NCBI GenBank assembly: GCA_001465025.1
Contig: LNDO01000072.1
Span: 1-64,000 of the forward strand
Reading direction: 5' to 3'
DNA length: 64,000 bases
Source of the DNA: Pseudomonas sp. Ga0074129
Lineage (GTDB): Bacteria > Pseudomonadota > Gammaproteobacteria > Pseudomonadales > Pseudomonadaceae
Each line of letters begins with the position of its first letter. Position 1 is the first letter of the stretch. The translations under genes and the position numbers were made by a program. The notes beneath the pieces are model-generated. The model was not told where the DNA came from, did not search any database, and saw only the letters and a list, made by a program, of their open reading frames with translations. This document shows positions 1-7,364 of the stretch, piece by piece.

Positions 1-105
1 AATGGTGGCGCGTTCTTCAACGCTGAGTTCGGAATAAGACATAGGGGCAGCACCGTACCGGAAAGGTCAGGTGTTGCACTCAGTTTTTGCCGCCGCCGGG
101 ATATA
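1..105 (-). mobile_element. End of an IS30-family insertion sequence with the first codons of its transposase
   Basis: On the minus strand an ATG at 42-40 opens a frame reading MSYSELSVEERATI, which then leaves the window. This matches the usual N-terminus of IS30-family transposases (MSY-x-L-x-x-EER-x-x-I). The roughly 55 bases between the ATG and position 100 would be the non-coding end of the element with its terminal inverted repeat. The exact boundary (about 95-105) is a guess, because the other end and the target duplication are outside the window. It abuts, and appears to have disrupted, the GHKL ATPase gene that follows. Confidence 0.7.
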
Positions 106-723
106 AAATTAGTACAATATATAAAAGGATCATGCGGCGACTCCAAAAAAACCAGAGTATTAAAAAGCGAAATACAGCGCATAGTTGGCGAAACAATCTC
201 AAAGTGGACTTTCTTACATAGCGGACTAACCGAAGCAATAACTAACGTATCTCATCACGCCTACCCAAACAACTCCACATATAAAAACAATGAAAAGAAC
301 TGGTATCTGACAGGTTCATACAACAAACAAAGCCATCAACTAAAAATTACATTTTACGACCAAGGCATAGGAATTCCAAAGTCACTACCAACTTCTGAAA
401 TATGGGAAAAAGTACTGAACTTGCTCACCAGCCTTAACGTTGGGAAAGGTAAACTTGATGCTGAGCTTCTAAGCGCTGCAATGAAAATTGATCGAACAAG
501 TACAGGCGACACTGATAGAGGAAAAGGTTTACAAGATCTGCTAGAGTTCATAAAACAGCGCCAAGAAGGCTATTTAACAGTGATAAGCAGACGCGGGCTA
601 TACCGCTTACTCATAAAAGACGGCGCCGAACAAACTAAAAAACATAGCTTCAACAACCCTCTAAAGGGAACTTTAATCATATGGAACGTGTCTCTTAAAC
701 CTCAGACCTTTGAAAACGAATGA
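100..723 (+). pseudogene. GHKL (histidine-kinase-like) ATPase, 5'-truncated by the IS30 element
   Basis: The frame is open from the element junction to a TGA at 721-723, with no ATG or GTG start in the window. It carries Bergerat-fold ATP-binding motifs. An N-box (TEAITNVSHHAYPN) lies at about 229-270, a G1 box (YDQGIGIP) at 355-378, and a G2-like box (DRGKGLQDLL) at 514-543. There is no dimerisation, phospho-acceptor or sensor domain in what remains. The motif spacing resembles small anti-sigma or switch kinases more than full sensor kinases. The next gene starts one base after its stop and encodes a STAS-like protein, a pairing reminiscent of SpoIIAB/SpoIIAA-type partner switches; that role is inferred. 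The sequence is markedly richer in A than the surrounding core genome, suggesting horizontal transfer. Upstream codons are presumably lost or lie beyond the insertion sequence, so the gene is probably inactive unless transcribed and translated from the element. Confidence 0.72.
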
Positions 724-724
724 C

Positions 725-1096
725 ATGGCTATCTTAAATATTGGAAAAGACTTCTCTACCGATCCCGCAGGCCGCTTCTATTCAGACGGCGGAGATAGTA
801 GCGGAGAAGAATTCAGAGAAGACCATTTGCTACCGGCACTTAAACAACTTACCCACAATGAAAAATTAGAAATAATAATCGATGACAGCGTTGAAGGTTA
901 CGGCTCATCCTTCTTAGTTGAAGGATTCGCCGGATTAGTAAAGTATGGATACATGACCGCGGAAGACCTACTAGGGAGATTACAAATAACCCACACAAAT
1001 CCCGAGTTTGAATTTTATAAAAACAAAATACTACAGTACATAAATGAAGCAAAATATAACTCTAAAAAATATACCCCCACAACAAAACCAAAATAA
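725..1096 (+). CDS. STAS-like domain (DUF4325) protein
   Basis: A 123-residue protein. The pattern GRFYSDGGDSSGEEFRED near the N-terminus, then an acidic strand (LEIIIDD) and VEGYGSSFLVEGFAGL, is the hallmark of the DUF4325 STAS-like family. In true STAS proteins the analogous segment carries a phosphorylatable Ser; here the two serines of GYGSSF occupy the comparable place. The start chosen is the ATG at 725, one base past the stop of the ATPase gene. An upstream TTG at 710 is also in frame, but there is no reason to prefer it. The next gene begins two bases after its stop, so the three genes look co-transcribed. The molecular function of the family is not established. A partner-switch antagonist for the upstream GHKL ATPase is an inference from domain pairing. 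Confidence 0.75.
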   Translation: MAILNIGKDFSTDPAGRFYSDGGDSSGEEFREDHLLPALKQLTHNEKLEIIIDDSVEGYGSSFLVEGFAGLVKYGYMTAEDLLGRLQITHTNPEFEFYKNKILQYINEAKYNSKKYTPTTKPK

Positions 1097-1098
1097 AA

Positions 1099-1554
1099 AT
1101 GGAAAAGATATTAGAGGTAATAGCCGGCGGCTTCGCAGGCGCACTAGCAGCCTATTTATTTAACCTATTGCATTGGAATCAAACAGAAAAAAGAAGAAAA
1201 ACAGAAATAATCTGTTCAAACATCCTATCTATAACAGACAAAATTGAAGACCAAGCAATTACATACTGGCTATCTGTAGACAACTCAAGATCTCCAGAAA
1301 ACAAAAAGATAGAAATATCTATTAAGTCTCTATTCAGAACACAAGCCAAGCTTATACAGCAAACATCAAACAACCCCAACATTGACACACAAAGAAAAGA
1401 AAAAATAAAAACAACTCACGACATGCTATTTGAGATAGCTACTGGTGACTACTTCGAATCTAGAGCAAAAGAAGCCAGCCCCAGTAAATGTTATAAAATC
1501 TCACAGCTTTCTGCAGAAATGAGAATAGCGTTGACGGAGCAAATCTCTCTATAA
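1099..1554 (+). CDS. Small membrane-anchored protein of unknown function
   Basis: I do not recognise this 151-residue protein. It opens with one hydrophobic, small-residue-rich helix (about residues 4-23, VIAGGFAGALAAYLFNLL) followed by a basic stretch (EKRRK), the topology of an N-terminal anchor with the rest in the cytoplasm. The remaining roughly 120 residues are polar and predicted helical, with no catalytic motif I can name. The gene starts two bases after the STAS-like gene and shares its A-rich codon use, so it is best read as the third member of one cassette. It could be the membrane target or effector of the ATPase/STAS-like pair, but nothing in the sequence proves this. Confidence 0.6.
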   Translation: MEKILEVIAGGFAGALAAYLFNLLHWNQTEKRRKTEIICSNILSITDKIEDQAITYWLSVDNSRSPENKKIEISIKSLFRTQAKLIQQTSNNPNIDTQRKEKIKTTHDMLFEIATGDYFESRAKEASPSKCYKISQLSAEMRIALTEQISL

Positions 1555-1622
1555 GTATAGGGTAATAGGGGGCAGACCCGATTTATCGGAAACCTTACTT
1601 ACCCTTTTCGCCCTTACGGCGA

Positions 1623-1658
1623 GTTACTTTCTCTTTGCGCGCGCAAAGAGAAAGTAAC
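1623..1658. repeat. Perfect 36-base palindrome inside the left arm
   Basis: The 18 bases 1623-1640 (GTTACTTTCTCTTTGCGC) are exactly mirrored on the opposite strand by 1641-1658, with no unpaired centre. The right arm of the larger repeat does not preserve this palindrome, so it was formed or kept only on this side. It could extrude as a cruciform or form a strong RNA hairpin, but there is no T-run to make it a classical terminator. Confidence 0.85.
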
Positions 1659-1901
1659 CAAAGAGAAAGCGCGCCCGACATCCGGGTTTCGCTTCGCGAA
1701 ACTCCCCTCACTCCGATGCTGTTCCGAGGGTCGGCGTGACGGGCCGTCCATGGCCCGGCACGCCTCGTTTGGCATCCATGCCAAACGCCCCTCTCCACAG
1801 CACCTCCACTCGGCCTCCTGACGGGATTCGGGGACCGCGTTGTTTGGGCGATTTGTGGACGGCAGAGCGAAAGGCAAAAGCAGAGCAACAGCAGAAGCAT
1901 C

Positions 1902-1922
1902 GCGGGCAAGCCCGCTCCTACG
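1902..1922. repeat. REP-like element
   Basis: GCGGGCAAGCCCGCTCCTAC fits the Pseudomonas REP consensus: a short GC-rich hairpin (GCGGGC/GCCCGC) followed by TCCTAC. It sits in the centre of the large inverted repeat. A single copy is seen here. Confidence 0.65.
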
Positions 1923-2330
1923 GATTGCGGCCGATTCGCAGGATGGGGCGGGCCGCGTAGGTGGAGCGCAGCGATACCCATCAAAAAGCTGTGATTCTGC
2001 TTTTGGTCATCAAACCGCAGTCTCACAGACGACGCCAAACGCCCCTTTCAGGAGGCCGAGCGGAATCGTTGCGTAAGGGGTTGAGCGGCATGGATGCCGC
2101 GAGAGCCGCGATGGGCCAAGGATGGCCCTTCGCGGCCGGCCCCTGGAGCAATGATGGAGCGAGGGAACCCGACGAAGTCGGGCCGGATGCAAGGGGCAAG
2201 ACCTTTTGGTTACTTTTGGCGGGGCCGGCCATCCGGGCAACTGCCAAAAGTGAGCCGCCGTAAGGGCGGAACCGGTAGCCCAAACAACACATAAGCGGCG
2301 TAAGCAAAGCCCCCAACAAAAAGCAGCAAA

Positions 2331-2434
2331 GCTCGCGGCTAAAGCCCCTCCCACGAATTCGATAAAAATTCACTGGATGTAGCAAGTAGCCCGGACAAAC
2401 GCCTCAACGGTGGATGAATAAAACCCCATCCACC
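2331..2434. repeat. REP-like and hairpin repeats downstream of the methyltransferase gene
   Basis: Two short pieces typical of Pseudomonas intergenic repeats lie here. GCTCGCGGCTAAAGCCCCTC (from 2331) holds the hairpin GCGGCTAAAGCC followed by CCTCCCAC. An 8-base stem, GGTGGATG (2409-2416) with CATCCACC (2427-2434), is the second. The latter lies about 25 bases past the stop of the minus-strand methyltransferase gene and could help end its transcript, although no T-run follows. Confidence 0.45.
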
Positions 2435-2459
2435 CTACGACTCTGGGTGTTTGAAATGC

Positions 2460-3206
2460 TTACCCCTTCTTCACGCAAGCAAACAACGCATTCCCCGACG
2501 CCCCATCCCACGGGATGAGCTTTTGATAATCATGCTCCAGCACATGCACATCAAAATAAGGCTGCAACAGCGCCTGTAACTGCACAAAGCTCACCGCGAC
2601 CATAGGGTGTTCGTCATGCCAGCGCTGGGTTTCAGCAGCGGTGGTTTTTTCAATACTGAGTTGCAGCGCTTGCCGCTCGCCCTCGCCGGGGTAATGCCAG
2701 CCGGAGCTAAAGGTGAACAGGCCGTCGTCGTGTTGGACGCTATGGCTGACAAACAAACGGTTGTCGATTTGGCCTTTATCCACGGCGTTAAAGCAGAACA
2801 GGCCATTGGCATCGAGCGCCGCATGCACGCGGGCGATGCAGGCTTTCAGCCGCTCGACGGTGCCGCTGTAATGCAGGGAATAGAGAAAGCAGGTGATCAG
2901 GTCTTGCGGCTCAGCCAGCGTAAAACCACACATGTCTTGCAGGGAAAACTGGGCTTCAGGGCAGCGAATGGCGGCCTTATCCAACATCGGCTGGTTAAGG
3001 TCGAGGCCACGGCTGGTGTAGCCGGCATCGAGAAAATGGCGCACATGCGGCCCGGTGCCACAGGCCAGGTCAAGGTGGCGCGTGCCGGCGTTACCGAACA
3101 ATTGCTGCAACCTGTGGATGCAGTGGCTTTGCGCCCGGTAGTCGATGTCGGCACACATCAGGTCGTAATACTCAGACAGGTCGGTGTAGAGGGCATTAGC
3201 GGGCAT
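2460..3206 (-). CDS. Class I SAM-dependent methyltransferase
   Basis: A 248-residue protein with a Rossmann-type methyltransferase fold. Motif I is HLDLACGTGPHVRHFLDAG (about residues 44-62), the SAM-binding glycine loop. An acidic residue at the end of strand 2 follows (RGLDLNQPML), then a motif II/III region around DLITCFLYSLHY. The overall pattern resembles Methyltransf_25/UbiE-like enzymes, but no substrate-specific signature is evident, so the substrate is unknown. The gene is monocistronic and divergent from the GNAT gene, with about 160 bases between starts. Confidence 0.8.
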   Translation of the reverse strand: MPANALYTDLSEYYDLMCADIDYRAQSHCIHRLQQLFGNAGTRHLDLACGTGPHVRHFLDAGYTSRGLDLNQPMLDKAAIRCPEAQFSLQDMCGFTLAEPQDLITCFLYSLHYSGTVERLKACIARVHAALDANGLFCFNAVDKGQIDNRLFVSHSVQHDDGLFTFSSGWHYPGEGERQALQLSIEKTTAAETQRWHDEHPMVAVSFVQLQALLQPYFDVHVLEHDYQKLIPWDGASGNALFACVKKG

Positions 3207-3366
3207 AGTGACCTGATGATGAACGATGGCGTTTTAGGGGCGCGCATCATAGCCCAAGCGTGGCCGCCCTCGTTCAGATCGCACCGACTTACGCCACAGC
3301 AGGCTCAAACCCACTGGCGTTACAATGCCCCCCACGCCATCACGCACGCCCGGAGCCAGACTGACG

Positions 3367-4053
3367 ATGTTCACCCTTGTACACCTGGACACCCCGCCAC
3401 CGGAGTCGCTGAAAAGCCAGATTCTGCAGATGGTGGTGGACTACCTCAGCGACATCAGCCCGGTATCGCTGACGCCCAGCAACCCGCTCTATCAGTTGTA
3501 CCAGTACGTGATTGGCTACGAGATGCACCTGTACTTGCAGGCCATGGACAGCGCCCTGCACTCCCGCGCGCGGTTGATCCTGGCGCTGGATGATCAAGAC
3601 CCTTCGCAAGTGCTGGGCTTTGCCCTGTACCTGCCGACCGAGGATGACTCAGCGGCCTGTAGCCTGGCGTATATCGCCGTGCAGGCCCGGCAACGCCGCC
3701 ACGGCATCGCCCGCGCCATGCTGCAACAGATGATCAGCCGCCACCCGCATGCCGAGTTGGCCTGTGTGGCGGGCAAGGTCGCGATCTTCGAGGCCATGGG
3801 CTTTCAGGTTGTCGCGGCGCGCGGCCCGCAAGTGCTGATGAATACCCGCAGTTACCGCTCCGACGGCATGCTCGCCGTGCAGGACCTAGCACCGATTTTC
3901 CAGTCCCAAGAGGTGCGGCAGATCCACGCTTACCTGGTCAAGCAGCACGGCAAAAAGGCCATGAGCGAAGCGGAGAAACAGCGCGACCGCCAACTCGACC
4001 AGATGACCCAGCAGGCGCAGACGCTGGTGCGTGAGCGCCTCACCGTGCATTGA
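3367..4053 (+). CDS. GNAT-family N-acetyltransferase
   Basis: A 228-residue protein when started at the ATG at 3367. An upstream in-frame ATG at 3325 would add 14 residues that do not look like part of the fold. The acetyl-CoA binding signature (motif A) is LAYIAVQARQRRHGIARAML, with the Q/R-x-x-G-x-A pyrophosphate loop in the middle of the protein, preceded by the central strand (VLGFALYLP). A charged C-terminal helix (EAEKQRDRQLDQMTQQAQ) extends past the usual domain. The substrate cannot be read from sequence. No operon partner is evident; the following gene is about 280 bases away. Confidence 0.8.
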   Translation: MFTLVHLDTPPPESLKSQILQMVVDYLSDISPVSLTPSNPLYQLYQYVIGYEMHLYLQAMDSALHSRARLILALDDQDPSQVLGFALYLPTEDDSAACSLAYIAVQARQRRHGIARAMLQQMISRHPHAELACVAGKVAIFEAMGFQVVAARGPQVLMNTRSYRSDGMLAVQDLAPIFQSQEVRQIHAYLVKQHGKKAMSEAEKQRDRQLDQMTQQAQTLVRERLTVH

Positions 4054-4332
4054 CCGTTAGATGGGCACCGGGCACACCGCATCAGCCGCCCTTAACGCCC
4101 TATAGCGAGCCCGGCGCAGAGTGCAATGTTGCCGGCCCGTGCTGCGCGGGATCGTGGTCACGCGTTGCAGGAGCGGTTTTAGTCACGCGAAGTTGGGTGT
4201 ATTGAACCGCTGCAAGATCCGCAGCCGCCCCTTTAAACCAGCATGTTTTATCCCGCCGTTCGCCCGATGTTCCGTGCAACACCGGCCGGTGCAGTTACAA
4301 TGGCAGCCCTTTTTTCCCCGATGACTGTTTTT

Positions 4333-5043
4333 ATGACCGAACCCATTCGCCTGTCCAAACGCCTGATCGAAGTGATTGGCTGCTCACGCCGCGAGGCGGA
4401 GCTGTATATCGAGGGTGGCTGGGTCACAGTGGACGGCGTAGTGGTTGAAGAGCCGCAAAGCAAAGTCGCCGAGCAACGCGTCGAGTTGCTGCCCGGTGCG
4501 GTACTGACACCCGCAGAACCGGTGACGCTGCTGTTAAACGTGCCCAGCGGGCATAACGCTGAGCGCACGGCCGAGGGCATCAGCCTGGCCTCGCATTGGG
4601 CCGACGACAGCTCGGGCATACGCCCGTTGAAAGGCCATTTCAACCGCCTGATCACCTGCGCCCCGCTGCAAGCCGGTGCTGATGGTCTGCATGTGCTGAC
4701 CCAGGACTGGCGCATCGAACGCAAGCTCAAAGAAGACCTGAGCAAGCTGGAGCAGGAATATGTCGTGGAAGTGGTCGGCAGCCTCAGCGCCAGCCAGCTC
4801 AAACGCCTGTGCCACGGCCTGAGCTTTAACGGCGTTGAATTGCCACCGTGCAAGGTAAGCTGGCAGAACGAAACCCGCTTGCGCGTGGCCTTGAAAAACC
4901 CGCAGCCGGGGCAGATTGTCTTTATGTGCAACAGCGTTGATTTAAAAGTGCTGGGCATGAAGCGCATCCGCATTGGCGGTGTACCGATGGCCAAGGTACT
5001 GCCCGGCCAGTGGCGTTATCTGGCCGCGAAAGAACGCTTTTAA
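4333..5043 (+). CDS. RluF/RsuA-like pseudouridine synthase homologue lacking the catalytic Asp
   Basis: A 236-residue protein starting at the ATG at 4333 (MTEPIRLSK); in-frame ATGs at 4321 and earlier give extensions without homology. Residues 5-50 form an S4 RNA-binding domain (CSRREAELYIEGGWVTVDG). The rest follows the RsuA/RluB/E/F fold: GLHVLTQD matches the family GLLLLTND strand, and the C-terminus (GMKRIRIGGVPMAKVLPGQW) matches the RluF end. The invariant RLD motif with the nucleophilic Asp is replaced by P-L-Q (Gln113), and the family QIRRM motif has become QIVFM. By family knowledge the Asp is essential for isomerisation, so this is probably an RNA-binding pseudoenzyme. Automated annotation would call it an rRNA pseudouridine synthase. 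yehS follows about 60 bases downstream on the same strand. Confidence 0.78.
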   Translation: MTEPIRLSKRLIEVIGCSRREAELYIEGGWVTVDGVVVEEPQSKVAEQRVELLPGAVLTPAEPVTLLLNVPSGHNAERTAEGISLASHWADDSSGIRPLKGHFNRLITCAPLQAGADGLHVLTQDWRIERKLKEDLSKLEQEYVVEVVGSLSASQLKRLCHGLSFNGVELPPCKVSWQNETRLRVALKNPQPGQIVFMCNSVDLKVLGMKRIRIGGVPMAKVLPGQWRYLAAKERF

Positions 5044-5105
5044 TCGCTTTTTTGAGCTTTACTCAGCGGCCGCCATTGGGCTGCCGCCTACTTCAGGACT
5101 TATGC

Positions 5106-5567
5106 ATGCTTAACAACGACGTACTGCGCAGCCTGCGCTACACCCTCAACATCAGCGATGCACAACTGGTCAAAATCATTCAGCTCAGCGGCCGCGCAAG
5201 CAGCGAGGCGGAACTGGCCCCCATGCTGAAAAAAGAAGACGAGGAAGGCTTTGCCCCGTGCCCCGATGAGTTGATGGCGCACTTTCTCGACGGCCTGGTG
5301 TTCTTCAAGCGCGGCAAAGATGACAGCCGCCCGGCTCAGGCGTTGGAGCTGCCGGTGAGCAATAACACCGTGCTGAAAAAGCTGCGCGTGGCTTTTGAGC
5401 TGAAAGAAGACGACATGCACACCATCATGAACAGCGTCGATTGCCCGGTTTCCAAACCGGAAATGAGCGCACTGTTCCGCAAAGCGGGCCATAGCAACTA
5501 CCGCGTATGTGGCGATCAGTTTTTGCGTAATTTCCTCAAGGGTCTAACCCTGCGCGTACGCGGTTAA
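5106..5567 (+). CDS. yehS: DUF1456 / YehS family protein
   Basis: A 153-residue protein made of two copies of a roughly 70-residue helical module. Copy one begins MLNNDVLRSLRYTLNISDAQ and copy two begins NNTVLKKLRVAFELKEDDM. Both match the DUF1456 repeat of E. coli YehS, whose function is unknown. The start is the ATG at 5106; the in-frame extension upstream overlaps the previous gene and lacks homology. A short GC hairpin (5582-5603) follows the stop without a T-run. Confidence 0.85.
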   Translation: MLNNDVLRSLRYTLNISDAQLVKIIQLSGRASSEAELAPMLKKEDEEGFAPCPDELMAHFLDGLVFFKRGKDDSRPAQALELPVSNNTVLKKLRVAFELKEDDMHTIMNSVDCPVSKPEMSALFRKAGHSNYRVCGDQFLRNFLKGLTLRVRG

Positions 5568-5738
5568 CCCGCCATCGCTCTCAGCCTGCCACCCGGCAGG
5601 CTGACGCTGCTGCACACCTCCCCACTGATAAACGCCAGGCACGCGCCTCGCATGACGGCGTATTTGCGCGGGCAATAGTGCCTGTGGCCGCGCAGGCGCA
5701 GCGTTAGGGTGATGGCTTTATCCAATTGAGGATCTGCC

Positions 5739-6509
5739 ATGCACCCCTATTTCAGCCTGCAAGGCCGCACGGCGCTGGTTACCGGCGGCACCCGTGGTAT
5801 CGGCAAGATGATCGCCAAGGCCTTTGTCGAAGCCGGTGCCACGGTGTATGTGTGCGCCCGCGACGCGCAAGCCTGCGCGCAAACGGCAACGGAACTGTCC
5901 GCCTTTGGCCGCTGTTACGGCCTGCCAGCCAACCTGGCAACCGAAGAAGGTGTGCAGGTGCTGGCCGAGCAGTTGGCTGGGCAGATCGATAGCCTCGACA
6001 TTCTGGTCAACAATGCCGGCACCACCTGGGGTGCACCGCTGGAAAGCTACCCGGCCAAGGGCTGGGAGAAAGTCATGCAGCTCAACGTGACCTCGGTATT
6101 CAGCTGCATCCAGCAATTACTGCCTCTGCTGCGCAAAGCTGGCAGCGCCGCCAGCCCGGCGCGGGTGATCAACATTGGCTCGGTGGCGGGCATGACCTCC
6201 CATGGCGAGAATGCCTACGCCTATGGCCCAAGCAAGGCCGCGCTGCATCAACTGTCGCGCATACTGGCGCGCGAACTGGTGAGCCAGCACATCAACGTCA
6301 ACGTGATCGCGCCAGGGCGTTTCCCCAGCAAGATGACCCAGCACATCGTCAACGATGACGCCGCCATGGCCGAAGACACCGCGCTGATCCCCATGCGCCG
6401 CTGGGGCCGTGAAGAGGAAATGGCCGCCCTGGCTATCAGCCTGGCGAGCACCGCCGGGGCCTACATGACCGGCGCGATTATTCCCATCGACGGTGGCTTC
6501 CACCTGTAA
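5739..6509 (+). CDS. rhlG: RhlG-type NADPH-dependent short-chain dehydrogenase/reductase
   Basis: A 256-residue protein that I recognise along its full length as RhlG of P. aeruginosa (same length, same MHPYFSL start and GGFHL end). It is a classical SDR. The cofactor loop TGGTRGIG is at residues 15-22, NNAG follows, then the catalytic Ser in NIGSVAG and the YGPSK Tyr/Lys pair. RhlG was first proposed to supply beta-hydroxyacyl groups for rhamnolipid synthesis and was later shown to act as a beta-ketoacyl reductase with disputed substrate preference. No rhlA/rhlB is present in this window. A GAGGA ribosome site lies about 7 bases before the start, and trmO follows 45 bases downstream. Confidence 0.88.
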   Translation: MHPYFSLQGRTALVTGGTRGIGKMIAKAFVEAGATVYVCARDAQACAQTATELSAFGRCYGLPANLATEEGVQVLAEQLAGQIDSLDILVNNAGTTWGAPLESYPAKGWEKVMQLNVTSVFSCIQQLLPLLRKAGSAASPARVINIGSVAGMTSHGENAYAYGPSKAALHQLSRILARELVSQHINVNVIAPGRFPSKMTQHIVNDDAAMAEDTALIPMRRWGREEEMAALAISLASTAGAYMTGAIIPIDGGFHL

Positions 6510-6554
6510 CGGCTCAGGTACCATGGCGGCAGTTTTCTCAGTGATGCTGCCGCC

Positions 6555-7250
6555 ATGTCCTACCGTGTTGAGCCTATCGGTTTTGTCCGTTCCTGCTTCA
6601 AGGAGAAATTCGCCATTCCCCGCCAACCCCAGCTGGCCCCGGCCGCGCGCGGGGTGCTGGAGCTTGTCGCACCGTTCAATACCGGCGAGGCCGTGCAGGG
6701 CCTGGAGCAGGTCAGCCATGTGTGGCTGCTGTTTCTCTTTCATCAAGCGCTGGAAGACAAACCACGCCTCAAGGTGCGCCCACCGCGCTTGGGCGGCAAT
6801 CAGTCGGTGGGCGTGTTCAGCACCCGCGCCACACACCGGCCCAATGGCATTGGCCAATCGGTGGTCAAGCTGGAGCGCGTGTCAGCGGAGCGTTTGTGGT
6901 TGTCCGGCATTGATCTGCTCGACGGCACTCCAGTGCTGGATATCAAACCCTATGTGCCCTATGCCGACAGCATCAGCGAGGCGCATAACGGCATTGCCGA
7001 CAGCGCCCCGACCTTGATCGACGTCAGCTGGGACACCCGCGCCCTCGACCAAGCCCACGGCCATGCGCAGCGCCTGCAAGAGCCGTTGGTTGAGCTGATA
7101 GAACAATGCTTGGCGCAAGACCCACGCCCGGCCTATCAACAACCTACGCCAGAACGCCGCTACGGCGCGCGCTTATGGGATGTAGACGTGCACTGGCATT
7201 ACCCGCAGCCGGGGCACATCTGCGTGCTGGACGTCGTGCTGGCAAGCTGA
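6555..7250 (+). CDS. trmO: tRNA (N6-threonylcarbamoyladenosine-37) N6-methyltransferase TrmO
   Basis: A 231-residue protein of the TrmO/YaeB (UPF0066) family, which adds a methyl group from SAM to t6A37 of tRNA-Thr to give m6t6A. Family signatures are visible: the N-terminal beta-barrel start (VEPIGFVRS), SHVWLLFLFH, then RPNGIGQSVVKL and LDIKPYVPY. The short C-terminal YaeB domain (RYGARLWDVDVHW) is also present. It lies 45 bases after rhlG on the same strand; the two may share a transcript, but no functional link is evident. Confidence 0.9.
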   Translation: MSYRVEPIGFVRSCFKEKFAIPRQPQLAPAARGVLELVAPFNTGEAVQGLEQVSHVWLLFLFHQALEDKPRLKVRPPRLGGNQSVGVFSTRATHRPNGIGQSVVKLERVSAERLWLSGIDLLDGTPVLDIKPYVPYADSISEAHNGIADSAPTLIDVSWDTRALDQAHGHAQRLQEPLVELIEQCLAQDPRPAYQQPTPERRYGARLWDVDVHWHYPQPGHICVLDVVLAS

Positions 7251-7364
7251 GCCCGGCTGCGTGAATGCGCTTGCAGCCGCGTATTGATGTGCTGATTAGT
7301 TTTTTGTCATAAGGTCGTTATCAACACGCCTGCACCGCCACCACTTATCAGGCCATAGGATTGT

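Larger units (their letters stand above)
1609..2268. repeat. Large diverged inverted-repeat element, non-coding
   Basis: The left arm (1609-1821) and the right arm read on the opposite strand (2048-2268) share the same ordered blocks. These are CGCCCTTACGGCG (1609-1621 and 2256-2268), a GTAACCAAA block, a CATCCGG block, a CTC-rich block, GGCATCCATGCC (1771-1782; as GGCATGGATGCC at 2087-2098) and CTCGGCCTCCTGA (1809-1821; complement at 2048-2060). The arms are similar rather than identical, so the duplication is old. The roughly 225-base centre holds a REP-type hairpin. Several overlapping open frames of 60-150 codons cross it on both strands, none with a recognisable domain or a good ribosome site. 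Similar GC-rich intergenic modules are common in Pseudomonas genomes and often mis-annotated as small hypothetical genes. Together with flanking sequence this accounts for the gene-free stretch 1555-2459. Confidence 0.7.

Noticed and set aside
1595-2385. Several overlapping frames of 60-150 codons on both strands in the GC-rich repeat region
   Set aside because: They cross inverted-repeat arms and REP-like hairpins, have low-complexity Arg/Pro/Ala-rich translations, no domain and no convincing ribosome site.
2607-3593. 328-codon plus-strand frame opposite the methyltransferase gene
   Set aside because: Antisense to a well-supported gene and running into the GNAT gene in another frame; its translation has no recognisable motif.
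5582-5603. Hairpin after yehS as a terminator
   Set aside because: A 9-base GC stem is present but no T-run follows, so it is not called as a terminator.
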